Program-made: the position numbers and the translations under genes
Notes under the pieces: generated by a model
Told to the model about the DNA's origin: nothing
The model's database searches: none
Seen by the model: the letters and a program-made list of their open reading frames with translations, nothing else
Shown here: positions 43,428 to 53,458 of the stretch, in pieces
Layout of the letters: the number at the start of each line of letters is the position of its first letter
Numbering within the stretch: position 1 is the first letter of the stretch
Assembly (NCBI GenBank): GCA_020444275.1
Contig: JAHLLG010000001.1
Location: forward strand, 496,001-560,000
Direction of reading: 5' to 3'
Source of the DNA: Bacteroidota bacterium
Lineage (GTDB): Bacteria; Bacteroidota; Bacteroidia; Bacteroidales; UBA12077
Length of the DNA stretch: 64,000 nucleotides

Positions 43428-44381
43428 TTATTTTCTTTTTAATACCTTTTCTGCTGCTTCCACCACGTTATCCGTATCGATACCATATTTTTTTAGAAGC
43501 TCTTCTGGTTTTCCACTTTCACCAAACGTATCATCAACGGCAACCATCTCAATAGGAGTAGGAAGTTTTCTTCCTAGCAATTGTGCTACCGAATCTCCTA
43601 AACCACCATTTAAAAGATGTTCTTCTGCAGTAACTACAGCTTTGGTTTTCTTAACTGATGTTAAAATTGCCTCTTCATCCAATGGTTTGATAGTATGTAT
43701 ATTTATAATTTCTGCTGATATACCTTTTTGTTCTAAAATTTCTCCAGCTTCAATTGCTTTCCAAACAAGGTGTCCTGTAGCAATAATGGTAACATCTGTT
43801 CCTTCGTTAAGAAGAATAGCTTTGCCAATTTCGAATTTTTGATCTTCCGGAGTAAAATTCGGAACTTTTGGACGACCAAATCTAAGGTATACAGGCCCAT
43901 GGTGTTCAGCTATAGTCATAGTAGCCGCCTTGGTTTGATTATAATCGCAAGGATTTATAACTACCATTCCTGGCAACATTTTCATGAGTCCGATATCTTC
44001 CATAATTTGGTGTGTAGCACCATCTTCACCTAATGTTAATCCTGCATGTGATGCACAAATCTTCACATTTTTATCAGAGTATGCTATCGATTGTCTTACC
44101 TGATCGTAAACCCGTCCGGTAGCAAAGTTGGCAAATGTGCCGGCAAATGGTATCTTACCACCAATGGTTAATCCGGCAGCTGTCCCCATCATATTCGCTT
44201 CACTAATTCCGCACTGAATGAATCTCTCCGGAAATTCTTTTGCAAATTCATTCATTTTTAACGAACCGGTTAGGTCTGCACAAAGCGCTACAACATTTTT
44301 ATTCTTTTTCCCTAACTCATATAAACCGGCTCCAAACCCCGATCTTGTATCTTTTTTGTCTTGATATTCGAACTTTTTCAT
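43428..44381 (-). CDS. Transketolase C-terminal subunit
   Basis: [52 protein letters not shown]. Confidence 0.94.
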   Translation of the reverse strand: MKKFEYQDKKDTRSGFGAGLYELGKKNKNVVALCADLTGSLKMNEFAKEFPERFIQCGISEANMMGTAAGLTIGGKIPFAGTFANFATGRVYDQVRQSIAYSDKNVKICASHAGLTLGEDGATHQIMEDIGLMKMLPGMVVINPCDYNQTKAATMTIAEHHGPVYLRFGRPKVPNFTPEDQKFEIGKAILLNEGTDVTIIATGHLVWKAIEAGEILEQKGISAEIINIHTIKPLDEEAILTSVKKTKAVVTAEEHLLNGGLGDSVAQLLGRKLPTPIEMVAVDDTFGESGKPEELLKKYGIDTDNVVEAAEKVLKRK

Positions 44382-44389
44382 CGTTATTT

Positions 44390-45772
44390 TTAATAAAGTA
44401 TTATTTTTTGTGATGATCCTGATTTGATCGTGAATCGTTTATTAACTGTATAAATTGCTTGTTTTATATTTTTTGGTCTGAATACAACCCGATAATTTCC
44501 TGGTTGCATGATAATATTTTGTCTTAATTCGTTCTGATCCAGATTGTATATCCATTTTAAGGTATCGGCAGTTTCAACATAAATACTTCCAAAACCGCTG
44601 GATGGTAACGAAAAATTGGCAATACCCGGTCGTGGTATTTCCACATTTGTTATTGTACTTTGCTCGATTTCTACATTTTCGATATAAAGACGAGGAATGG
44701 TTAGTACTTCCAAGTTGTATTTGCCAACAATATATTTTTCTTCCGAATTATTTCTTTGAACATTCAAAGTGTTTGATTTTTGATCTTCCTTAACGATAAT
44801 CTCCAAATCTTTATATTGGTTTGTTCCGGGGCATGAGATGCTGAGGTAGCCTTGCGGAGCATTCAGACCAATCATATTATGTTTTCCTTCAGCTAGAGTA
44901 ATTCCTTCCTTTTTTACTGCTGGCAGGGTATGAACAACAAGGTTGTAGGTAACCAGCGGATCTATTATTAACGTATCCGGATTTCCCATATAATTTATGG
45001 TATGTACAAAATTGTACATTACCTTTCCTGAAACCTGGTTAAAGAGAGTCATGTTTACATCAGTCTCACTGGGCATTCCTTTGCTATCCAACAGGTTTAT
45101 CTGAGCCGTAGTTGAGTTCAATGCCCTTGAAATTACGACATTTAATACCTCCTGAAACTTTTGTTCATTGGGTGTATTATAAAAATGTCCAACACACTCG
45201 AACGTCTCTTCAAATCCCGGATCAATTCCAATTCCAATTACAAAAGGTTTTAGTATTATTCCTTTCTTTTGCAGATTAAGCGATGCCTGGCAGGGGTCTC
45301 CATCACATGCTTCAATGCCATCTGTAATAAGAATTATTATGTTTCGACAGTTTTCGCAAGGAGGGAAATCACCGGCAGCTTTATCGAGTGAGTTCGCAAT
45401 GGGGGTAGTTCCTTTTGGAATAAGATATCTTAATTTTTGGCGAATTTGACCTGCATTTCCCGATTTAAAAGGAACTTCAAGTTTTGTGTCGCTGCAGTCT
45501 TGCGGTGGTACCGGACTTTGATGTCCATACACACGTAAAGCCATCTGGATATTATCCATTTGCTCAAGACTATCAATGATATGGATTAAATAATTGCGTG
45601 CGATATTTATCTTTTTATCGCTTTGCCAAGTTCCATACATGCTTTGCGATGCGTCAAAAACAAATAGTATTCGCGATGTTGGAGGCTCTGGTTTATTTTG
45701 TTGTGCCTGAATACTACCACGAACACTAATAAGAAGTATTACAACTAATATGTATTTAAAACTACTTTTCAA
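44390..45772 (-). CDS. VWA domain-containing secreted protein
   Basis: Signal peptide; [25 protein letters not shown]. Confidence 0.88.
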   Translation of the reverse strand: MKSSFKYILVVILLISVRGSIQAQQNKPEPPTSRILFVFDASQSMYGTWQSDKKINIARNYLIHIIDSLEQMDNIQMALRVYGHQSPVPPQDCSDTKLEVPFKSGNAGQIRQKLRYLIPKGTTPIANSLDKAAGDFPPCENCRNIIILITDGIEACDGDPCQASLNLQKKGIILKPFVIGIGIDPGFEETFECVGHFYNTPNEQKFQEVLNVVISRALNSTTAQINLLDSKGMPSETDVNMTLFNQVSGKVMYNFVHTINYMGNPDTLIIDPLVTYNLVVHTLPAVKKEGITLAEGKHNMIGLNAPQGYLSISCPGTNQYKDLEIIVKEDQKSNTLNVQRNNSEEKYIVGKYNLEVLTIPRLYIENVEIEQSTITNVEIPRPGIANFSLPSSGFGSIYVETADTLKWIYNLDQNELRQNIIMQPGNYRVVFRPKNIKQAIYTVNKRFTIKSGSSQKIILY

Positions 45773-45809
45773 AGAATTTTTTTATTTTATAAGAAGATAA
45801 GCTATTCAA

Positions 45810-46211
45810 TTAGCTATCCATTGATTTACGTCTTTCGTAATCCTCCTTTTTAATTTGTCCCAAAATCATTAATTCAGCACTAGCATAATTTGTTGCCAAC
45901 GGAATATTATACATATTACAAGCTTCCAGTAAAGCCTGAATATCTTCATGATGACCTTGTTTTATTAGCGGATCGCGCAAGAAAATTACAATATCCACCT
46001 CTTTTTGTTTTATCATGTCGGTGATCTCAACGTATCCGCCTGATTTACCGGGACTTAAATGTTGAACTTTGATACCTTGAGATTCTACATACTCAGCTGT
46101 TCTTCCCGTAGCAATTAAGTTAACTCCGAAGATCCAATCTTTTCTATCATTTAAAAATTGAACCATTTCAGGTTTCTTAACGTCATGTGCTATAATTACA
46201 ATATTCTTCAT
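45810..46211 (-). CDS. Methylglyoxal synthase-like (MGS-fold) protein
   Basis: IAHDVKK, LIATGRTAEYV, FLRDPLIKQGHHEDIQALL, NIPLATNYASAELMI. Confidence 0.82.
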   Translation of the reverse strand: MKNIVIIAHDVKKPEMVQFLNDRKDWIFGVNLIATGRTAEYVESQGIKVQHLSPGKSGGYVEITDMIKQKEVDIVIFLRDPLIKQGHHEDIQALLEACNMYNIPLATNYASAELMILGQIKKEDYERRKSMDS

Positions 46212-46241
46212 AACCCTAAATTTTAGTTGTTCAACTTTATT

Positions 46242-47087
46242 TTAATAATCTCCTAATGTTTCTTCTAACTGATCTAATGCATCTTTTAACTGTTCATCGT
46301 TAGGTGCAACACCATGCCATTTGTGACTACCCATCATAAAGTCAACGCCCATACCCATCTCAGTTTTCATTAAGATAACTATGGGCTTCTTCTTCCCTGT
46401 CATGCTTTTTGCTTTTTGTAAGGTAGAAATAACTTCTTCCATTTTGTTTCCGTTCATTTCCAAAACTTCCCAACCAAAACTTTCCCACTTTGCGCGTAAA
46501 TTACCTAATGAAATTATGTCATCAACAGGTCCGTCAATTTGTTTGCCATTGTAATCCACAGTAGCAATTAAGTTATCGATTTTATGCTGTGCTGCAAACA
46601 TGGCTGCTTCCCAAATCTGACCTTCTTGCAGCTCGCCATCGCCGTGCAATGTGTAGACAATTTTTGGATCATTATTCAACTTTTTGGTAAGAGCAGCTCC
46701 GCAAGCTACAGATAATCCTTGTCCTAATGAACCCGATGCTACCCGAACACCCGGCAATCCTTCTTCAGGAGTTGGATGCCCTTGTAATCTTGAATTGATC
46801 ATTCTGAATGTTGATAGCTCTGATATTTCAAAATATCCTGATCGCGCTAATATACTGTACCATACTGGTGAAATATGTCCGTTAGATAAAAAGAACAGAT
46901 CCTGGTTTTTACCATCCATATCAAATTTCTTTGAATCATGATCCATAATTTCAAAATAGAGTGCAGTAAAAAAATCTGTACACCCTAACGATCCTCCCGG
47001 ATGCCCTGAGTTTTGAGCGTGAACCATTCGTACTATATCTCGTCTAACTTGCGATGCTATTCTTTCTAATTGTTGATTATCAGTCAT
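46242..47087 (-). CDS. Transketolase N-terminal subunit
   Basis: HAQNSGHPGGSLGCTDF, GSLGQGLSVACG, HGDGELQEGQIWEAAMFA. Confidence 0.95.
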   Translation of the reverse strand: MTDNQQLERIASQVRRDIVRMVHAQNSGHPGGSLGCTDFFTALYFEIMDHDSKKFDMDGKNQDLFFLSNGHISPVWYSILARSGYFEISELSTFRMINSRLQGHPTPEEGLPGVRVASGSLGQGLSVACGAALTKKLNNDPKIVYTLHGDGELQEGQIWEAAMFAAQHKIDNLIATVDYNGKQIDGPVDDIISLGNLRAKWESFGWEVLEMNGNKMEEVISTLQKAKSMTGKKKPIVILMKTEMGMGVDFMMGSHKWHGVAPNDEQLKDALDQLEETLGDY

Positions 47088-47307
47088 TTTAATTAAGTAA
47101 TATGATTGTAAATAGTTTGCTTTATTTTAATGAACAAAGCTGTAAAAATACAGTTTTTCAATGTATTTTACGGAATATGTAGTCAATTTATTATTAACAT
47201 AAATGTAAAAAAAGAGACATCATCGATTTTTGCATAAAAGAGCTTTTTAAAATCCTGAAAAAGTGTAATTTTGAGCCTTCATTTTATGGTTAAAAACAAT
47301 ATTCATT

Positions 47308-48405
47308 ATGAGTTTACAGTGCGGAATTATAGGAGTAACTAACGTTGGTAAATCGACGATTTTCAATTGCATGTCAAATACAAAAGTTGAAACAACCAAC
47401 TTTGCATTTAGTTCAAACAAATCGAACATGGGAATTATTGATGTACCAGATAACAGGTTGTATGAGTTAGAAAAACTTCAGCCAACAGAAAAATTAATTC
47501 CTGCTACTGTGGAGATACTCGATATTCCAGGGTTGACCAAAGGTGCTAATGAAGGTGAGGGGGTAGGAAATAAGTTTTTAGGAGATATCAGAAATACAGA
47601 TGCTTTAATTCATGTATTAAGATGTTTTGATGATGAAAACTTACCGCACGTTGATGGATCGGTTGATCCCGTTCGTGATATTGAAACCATCGACTTTGAA
47701 TTGCAGGTTAAAGATGTTGAATCGGTTGAGAAGAAGATACAACGATATGAAAAATTGGCAAAGGTTGGTGATAAAGATGCGAAGCAAGGTATTGAAGTTT
47801 TAAATGGACTGAAGGAGCATCTGGAACTGATGCAAAATGCAAGAGATTACGAGATAAAGGATGCCGATAAAAAACATCTGGAGGACTTATTTTTATTAAC
47901 ATCAAAACCGATTATCTATGTTTGTAATGTAGATGATGCTTCGGCGATTAATGGTAATAACTATGTTGAAAAAGTAAAGGAAGCTTTGAAAGATCAAAAT
48001 ACGGAGATTCTTATCATCGCCGGAAAATTAGAAGCGGAAATTGCAGATTTGGAAGATGAGGCGGACAGAAATGAATTTCTTGAAGATGCTGGTTTAACTG
48101 AACCAGGAGTTAATAAACTAATCCGAAGCGCTTATTCACTATTAAATCTGATGTCGTTCTTTACTGTTGGCCCAAAGGAGATTAGAGCCTGGACCATAAA
48201 AAAAGGAATGACTGCACCACAAGCTGCAGGTGCTATTCATAGCGATTTGGAAAGAGGATTCATTCGTGCAGAAGTTATGAAATATGAAGATTTTATAACC
48301 TTGGGGTCAGAAAATAAAGTTAAAGAAGCAGGTAAGTTTCACGTAGAAGGTAAAAACTACATTGTTGACGATGGTGATATCATGCACATTCGATTTAATG
48401 TGTAA
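47308..48405 (+). CDS. ychF: Redox-regulated ATPase YchF (Obg family)
   Basis: GIIGVTNVGKSTIFNCMS, DIPGLTKGANEGEGVGNKFL, C-terminal TGS-like domain. Confidence 0.96.
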   Translation: MSLQCGIIGVTNVGKSTIFNCMSNTKVETTNFAFSSNKSNMGIIDVPDNRLYELEKLQPTEKLIPATVEILDIPGLTKGANEGEGVGNKFLGDIRNTDALIHVLRCFDDENLPHVDGSVDPVRDIETIDFELQVKDVESVEKKIQRYEKLAKVGDKDAKQGIEVLNGLKEHLELMQNARDYEIKDADKKHLEDLFLLTSKPIIYVCNVDDASAINGNNYVEKVKEALKDQNTEILIIAGKLEAEIADLEDEADRNEFLEDAGLTEPGVNKLIRSAYSLLNLMSFFTVGPKEIRAWTIKKGMTAPQAAGAIHSDLERGFIRAEVMKYEDFITLGSENKVKEAGKFHVEGKNYIVDDGDIMHIRFNV

Positions 48406-48556
48406 ATGCCAGGTTGTTTTCTGGTGATGTCTGTTTTATAATCAAATCACTCTTAAATAAATTTAAGATACCTTCTCAAAAATTGTTTGATCGAGCTTTT
48501 TTTGATGGTTGAGTTTTATTTATTTTATCGGCGACTAACGAATACATTCATTAAGC

Positions 48557-50206
48557 ATGCAAAAAATAAAGATATTACCTTCAATTGGATTGATTTTAAT
48601 TCTTTTTATTTCATTAAATTCAGCTAGAAGTCAGAACCAGTTTAACAAACCACCCAAGCTGGTAGTAGGAATTGTTATTGAGGAAATGCGTTATGAGATG
48701 CTGTTGCGTTATTGGGATTCTTTCGGTGAAAATGGCTTTAAGAAAATTATTAATCAGGGTGCATTCTGCACACAAACGTATCATAATTACTTAATTACTC
48801 AAAATGGCGTAGGACAGGCTAGCATAGTAACTGGTACTTACCCATCATATCATGGTATTATTGCCGACTCGTGGTATAACCGGTTAACTGATATGACAGT
48901 AGGTTGTGCTGACGATTCGAAATTTAATCTTATTAATGGTGAACTTAGCATGGGTAATTATACACCCTCAAATATTATGAGTTCTACAGTAGGCGATGAA
49001 ATGAAGTTGGCGATGAATGATAGTTCCAAAGTTATTTCTGTTTCGTTAAATCCGGTTTCTGCAGTTATTGCAGGTGGCCGATTGGCCGATTATGCTTTCT
49101 GGTTTAATCATCATGATGGAGGTTGGATTACAGGCACATATTACTCTGATTCTTTACCATTATGGGTAAGAGATTTTAACAGTAAGGGTTTTCAAGAGGT
49201 TTATATGAAAAAAAATTGGGCAAGTATGTACTCATTAAACGATAATTACAAATACAGCTTACCTGATGACAGTGATTTTGAGATTGGATTTAGAAATTAC
49301 AGGTACACATTTCCTTATGATCTTTCTTACTTAAGAAACCGTTCGGGGAACTACAAATATTTAAAATTTACACCATTTGGAAATACCTACACCAAGGATT
49401 TTGCTATTTCTACCATTGTCAATGAAGATTTGGGCAAAGATGATTTTACAGATTTTATATCCGTAAGTTTTGCAGCAACCAATTATAGTGGCGAATTGTT
49501 TGGACCACGATCAGTAGAGATGGAAGATCTGTTTCTACGACTGGATAAAGATATTGAGCATCTAATAAGTTTTCTTGATGATGAGTTAGGGTTGGAGAAT
49601 GTTCTGGTATACGTCACATCAGACAGAGGTATTTCCGATGTGCCGGAATACCTGATTTCTAAGAAGCAAAATGCAGGTGTTTTTGAGGGTGATAAGGCTA
49701 TAACCCTTTTAAACAGTTATCTGAGTATTTTATATGAAGATGGTGATTGGGTAAAATCGTTATATTCAAGACAAGTTTATTTTAATCAAAGCTTAATTGA
49801 CCAAACAGGAGTTGACTTGAGCGAATTACAGCAAAAAGCAGCTGACTTCCTGGTGCAGTTTAAAGGGGTGGCAAACGCTTTTCCAGCCCATGTATTGAAT
49901 GCTACTGATTTTGAATCCGGAATTAATCAGAAAATACAAAACAGTTACCACCAAAAACGATCTGGCGATGTAATTATCAATCTGGAACCAGGATGGATTG
50001 AGAAGGATGGCCATGTTACAAAATCGGGATCGGGTTATGAGTATGATACGCATGTTCCATTAATCTGGTACGGTTGGAACATTAAAAGTTTACGTATTGA
50101 TCGCCGCACAGAAATTGTAGATATAGCTCCAACGCTTTCGTGGATACTTAAAATTACTGCTCCAAATGCATCCGTAGGAAAACCAATCTATGAAATTATT
50201 GATTAA
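48557..50206 (+). CDS. Alkaline phosphatase-fold (PafA-like) protein, probable pseudoenzyme
   Basis: Signal peptide; KPPKLVVGIVIEEMRYEMLLRYWDSFGENGFKKIINQGAFC..., YDTHVPLIWYG. Confidence 0.85.
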   Translation: MQKIKILPSIGLILILFISLNSARSQNQFNKPPKLVVGIVIEEMRYEMLLRYWDSFGENGFKKIINQGAFCTQTYHNYLITQNGVGQASIVTGTYPSYHGIIADSWYNRLTDMTVGCADDSKFNLINGELSMGNYTPSNIMSSTVGDEMKLAMNDSSKVISVSLNPVSAVIAGGRLADYAFWFNHHDGGWITGTYYSDSLPLWVRDFNSKGFQEVYMKKNWASMYSLNDNYKYSLPDDSDFEIGFRNYRYTFPYDLSYLRNRSGNYKYLKFTPFGNTYTKDFAISTIVNEDLGKDDFTDFISVSFAATNYSGELFGPRSVEMEDLFLRLDKDIEHLISFLDDELGLENVLVYVTSDRGISDVPEYLISKKQNAGVFEGDKAITLLNSYLSILYEDGDWVKSLYSRQVYFNQSLIDQTGVDLSELQQKAADFLVQFKGVANAFPAHVLNATDFESGINQKIQNSYHQKRSGDVIINLEPGWIEKDGHVTKSGSGYEYDTHVPLIWYGWNIKSLRIDRRTEIVDIAPTLSWILKITAPNASVGKPIYEIID

Positions 50207-50306
50207 CCAGATATAAATTCTAATTACCTTTAAATGTCAATTGTTTACTGAAAAAATAATTGCTAAATAATTCCGTTTAATTTGATTTTATCTTGCACTC
50301 ATGGAT

Positions 50307-50338
50307 AAAAAAACACCTGCTTATTACAGGTGTTTTTT
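50307..50338. terminator. Bidirectional intrinsic terminator
   Basis: AAAACACCTG-CTTATTA-CAGGTGTTTTTT between convergent genes. Confidence 0.9.
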
Positions 50339-50355
50339 ATATAATTTGCTTATTG

Positions 50356-53271
50356 TTACGGTTTCTGACAAATGAGCATTCTGCTGTCCCGGCTTAATGT
50401 AACCGAATTATCTTCAACCAGACAGGGTGCCTCAATATGTTCATCATTTGATTTAATAGCCTTTCCTGTAATCAGAATAGCCAGCTTATCGTTAATGTCA
50501 ATATTTCTCACCTTTTTGGCAAGAACTAATTCTGCTTTCGTTAGTAATTTGTGTATTTCAACTTGCTGTATATTCTTGTAATCTCCATGCTCGGCAAGAA
50601 TATTTTCTGCCAGTCGTGGTGCAGCAATTTGCCATAATTTATCTTCCAGCGTATGATTATCGTGAATAACCTGCTGCATGCTTACCGACGTTAGACGTAA
50701 AACAGTTACCGGCGATTCTGCAGTTACTGTTGCTGTTCTGGGCACATTGGTAAGTACTGCAATTTCTCCTATTATACTTCCTTTTCCAAGAATATCAACC
50801 AGTTTTTTGTTAATCGTAACTTTTACGGAACCTCTTGCTACTACATATAGTCCATCAACATGACCGTGCTCTTTGATGATTTTTTCTCCCACTGCATAAT
50901 TTCTGTGCTGAAACAAACTAACTACCTTATTGAATGTAGTTTTGTCTAATTCCTTTAGCCAAGCTACTTCTTCTAATAGTTTTGCCTTTTCGGGTGGTTT
51001 TATAGCTGGAGGAGAATCTACCAGTTTCTTCATACGTTCCTCGATACTATCAATCATTTTATGTGCTTCATCTGAACCAATCTGTCCTTTTTTCTGCAAT
51101 CTTTCTACAATTTTAAGCTCGCTATTCAGGTTTGATCTAATGGCCTGGCGTGTTGCAATGGCATCATAAATTTCAGGGTAAGTATTTTTAAGGTTACGTA
51201 AAAATGTTAAACCATGAATTCTGTTTTCGTTAATTTCACTTTCAATAGTGGCTAATTCCTGATCAACAGAGAGCTCTTCGCTATCGGAGCTAATGGCCAT
51301 ACCTTCAGCCAGTTTTAAGGATTCATACTGTGCTTCTACAAATCCCCGTGCGGCATCATAACTATTAGCTAATCTTTCGAAGAAAAAGCGTTGTGATATT
51401 TTTTTAAGAACCGGAACAGATTGCAATTTATTCAGAAATTTAGGTGTTTGCCATAATGATTCCAGGTCTTTACGCTCGGATAATGAAATCTTACCTTCCG
51501 AATCAATAATTTCATTAATGGCATCGGTTAAATTACGAACGGCTATTGGTCCTAAAAGGCCTTCTTTAAACTGATTCCAGTAGCTACTTTTTTCTTTTTC
51601 AAGAACGCGTCTGCGTTTTTCATACAGATTCGAATATTTTCCTTCATCCAGTTTTATCTTAATATCTCCAGGTCCTTCAGGTAAATAGGCTTCCACACTT
51701 TCCCAATTTGCTCTGCCTAAGAATCGGTCATTTTTCAACTTTTCCATTGAATTTTCGGCAGCATTTCTTAGATAGTTTTTAGCATTTAATATCATCTTTT
51801 GTTTAGCAGGAGGAATATCGGTAAGGCCTAAAATATTTAAAAGTGCCTTAATGGTTGTGGCATTTATTACTAATGTTAAGGTAACAATTCCTGCAGTATA
51901 AAACAGAAATTGATTTCGAATGGACTCATCAATGGAAGGTTCTCCTGCAACAATTAATGCTAAGGCTAAACCTACAGCACCGCGCAGTGCTCCCCACCAT
52001 AATACATATGAATCTTTTTTAGATATGCCATAACCTGCTTTTTTCATTACAGGAAAGAAAATAGTTATAACAAATCCTCTTACCAAATGAATCCCAACGT
52101 AAAGTAAAATAAGGATTAAAAAGTCGTTGGCTGTGAATACGATATTATCGGATATTACAACACCAACAATTAAAAAAATCAGCGTATTGGCAATGAAAGC
52201 AAATAATTCCCAAAATTCGTGTAAGAAATGTTCTACTTCAGGACTTATTCGCGTTCTGCCGACACTTGCCATCATTAAACCCAACGCTACTAATCCAAGT
52301 ACACCTGAAACATGGAAAAAATGTTCTGCAATGTAAAATGTCATATAAGCAGCTGCAACAATTACTGTAATTTCAACCAATGCATCATTAAACACTTTTT
52401 TAACCCAGGCAATAATGATATATCCAATTACAATACCAACCAAAGTGCCACCTATGGCAACTCTTAAAAACTCAATAAAAGGTGATGCATTTGAACCTGT
52501 GCCAGTTATCGATAAGAATATTACCATAAAAATTACAATGGCAGTACCATCATTTAACATGGATTCGCCTTCGATAAGAGTACCTAATTTTTTGCTTGCG
52601 CCAACTTCTTTAAGTATTGCAACAACAGCTACCGGATCGGTTGCACTAATTACGGTACCAAAAAGTAATGCCAAGGTCCAGGTCCAGTTATTAAATCCTA
52701 TTCCGGCTGTTTTTATTCCTATAATAGCCAAACCTGTAAGCGCTAAAGCGATTATGATACCTGGAATTGCCAGTATAATTGCATTTGTGGCTGTTTTTTT
52801 AAAGGTATGAACATCCATTGCAAATGCTGCTTCAAAAATTAAAGTGGGTAAGAAGATGTATAATATTAAGTGAGGATCAATCTTTCCAGCCCATCCGACC
52901 GCATCGGTAATAAAACTTGCATTTATTTTTAATCCTATGATATTCCATTCTCCAAAATAACCTAATCTTGCAAAAGCTCCCAGAACTAAACCTATAAGAA
53001 GTAACGAAACGGTATAAGGGATAGGGCTTTTTTTCAAGAAATTGCGTGTTCCTGCCCCAATTAGTAAGGCCATGATAAGAAAGAAAAGAGGACTCATGTT
53101 GCTAGAGTGACTTTCTTCTCCATGTTCTTCGTTATGCGTTTCATTCGGTTGATGTTGTTCTACAGTTTCAATTTTTTCTTTTTCGTGTTCCTGGGCCCAC
53201 GTTTTATTGGATGAATTAAACCCTAATGTAAGAACAATTAAGATTGATGTGATTCGGATAATGTTTTTCAT
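50356..53271 (-). CDS. CPA1-family Na+/H+ antiporter with C-terminal cyclic nucleotide-binding domain
   Basis: Polytopic N-terminus with ISATDPVAVVAILKEVGA and GESMLNDGTAIVIF; cNMP cassette GSIIGEIAVLTNVPRTATV; start revised from 53310. Confidence 0.92.
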   Translation of the reverse strand: MKNIIRITSILIVLTLGFNSSNKTWAQEHEKEKIETVEQHQPNETHNEEHGEESHSSNMSPLFFLIMALLIGAGTRNFLKKSPIPYTVSLLLIGLVLGAFARLGYFGEWNIIGLKINASFITDAVGWAGKIDPHLILYIFLPTLIFEAAFAMDVHTFKKTATNAIILAIPGIIIALALTGLAIIGIKTAGIGFNNWTWTLALLFGTVISATDPVAVVAILKEVGASKKLGTLIEGESMLNDGTAIVIFMVIFLSITGTGSNASPFIEFLRVAIGGTLVGIVIGYIIIAWVKKVFNDALVEITVIVAAAYMTFYIAEHFFHVSGVLGLVALGLMMASVGRTRISPEVEHFLHEFWELFAFIANTLIFLIVGVVISDNIVFTANDFLILILLYVGIHLVRGFVITIFFPVMKKAGYGISKKDSYVLWWGALRGAVGLALALIVAGEPSIDESIRNQFLFYTAGIVTLTLVINATTIKALLNILGLTDIPPAKQKMILNAKNYLRNAAENSMEKLKNDRFLGRANWESVEAYLPEGPGDIKIKLDEGKYSNLYEKRRRVLEKEKSSYWNQFKEGLLGPIAVRNLTDAINEIIDSEGKISLSERKDLESLWQTPKFLNKLQSVPVLKKISQRFFFERLANSYDAARGFVEAQYESLKLAEGMAISSDSEELSVDQELATIESEINENRIHGLTFLRNLKNTYPEIYDAIATRQAIRSNLNSELKIVERLQKKGQIGSDEAHKMIDSIEERMKKLVDSPPAIKPPEKAKLLEEVAWLKELDKTTFNKVVSLFQHRNYAVGEKIIKEHGHVDGLYVVARGSVKVTINKKLVDILGKGSIIGEIAVLTNVPRTATVTAESPVTVLRLTSVSMQQVIHDNHTLEDKLWQIAAPRLAENILAEHGDYKNIQQVEIHKLLTKAELVLAKKVRNIDINDKLAILITGKAIKSNDEHIEAPCLVEDNSVTLSRDSRMLICQKP

Positions 53272-53458
53272 TGGATATAGAGTTAGAACAATTTGAAATC
53301 CAAGATACAAAAAATTATCCTAATAAATTAAAAAAGCTAATCCCAAAAAGTGCAAACGATTATCAATCATAATTTCTTTGATGAATCCTAAATTTCAAAG
53401 AAGTAAACTTAATGAGATTAGCTCGCGAAGGTTACTGGTAACCTACAGCCTTAATATT

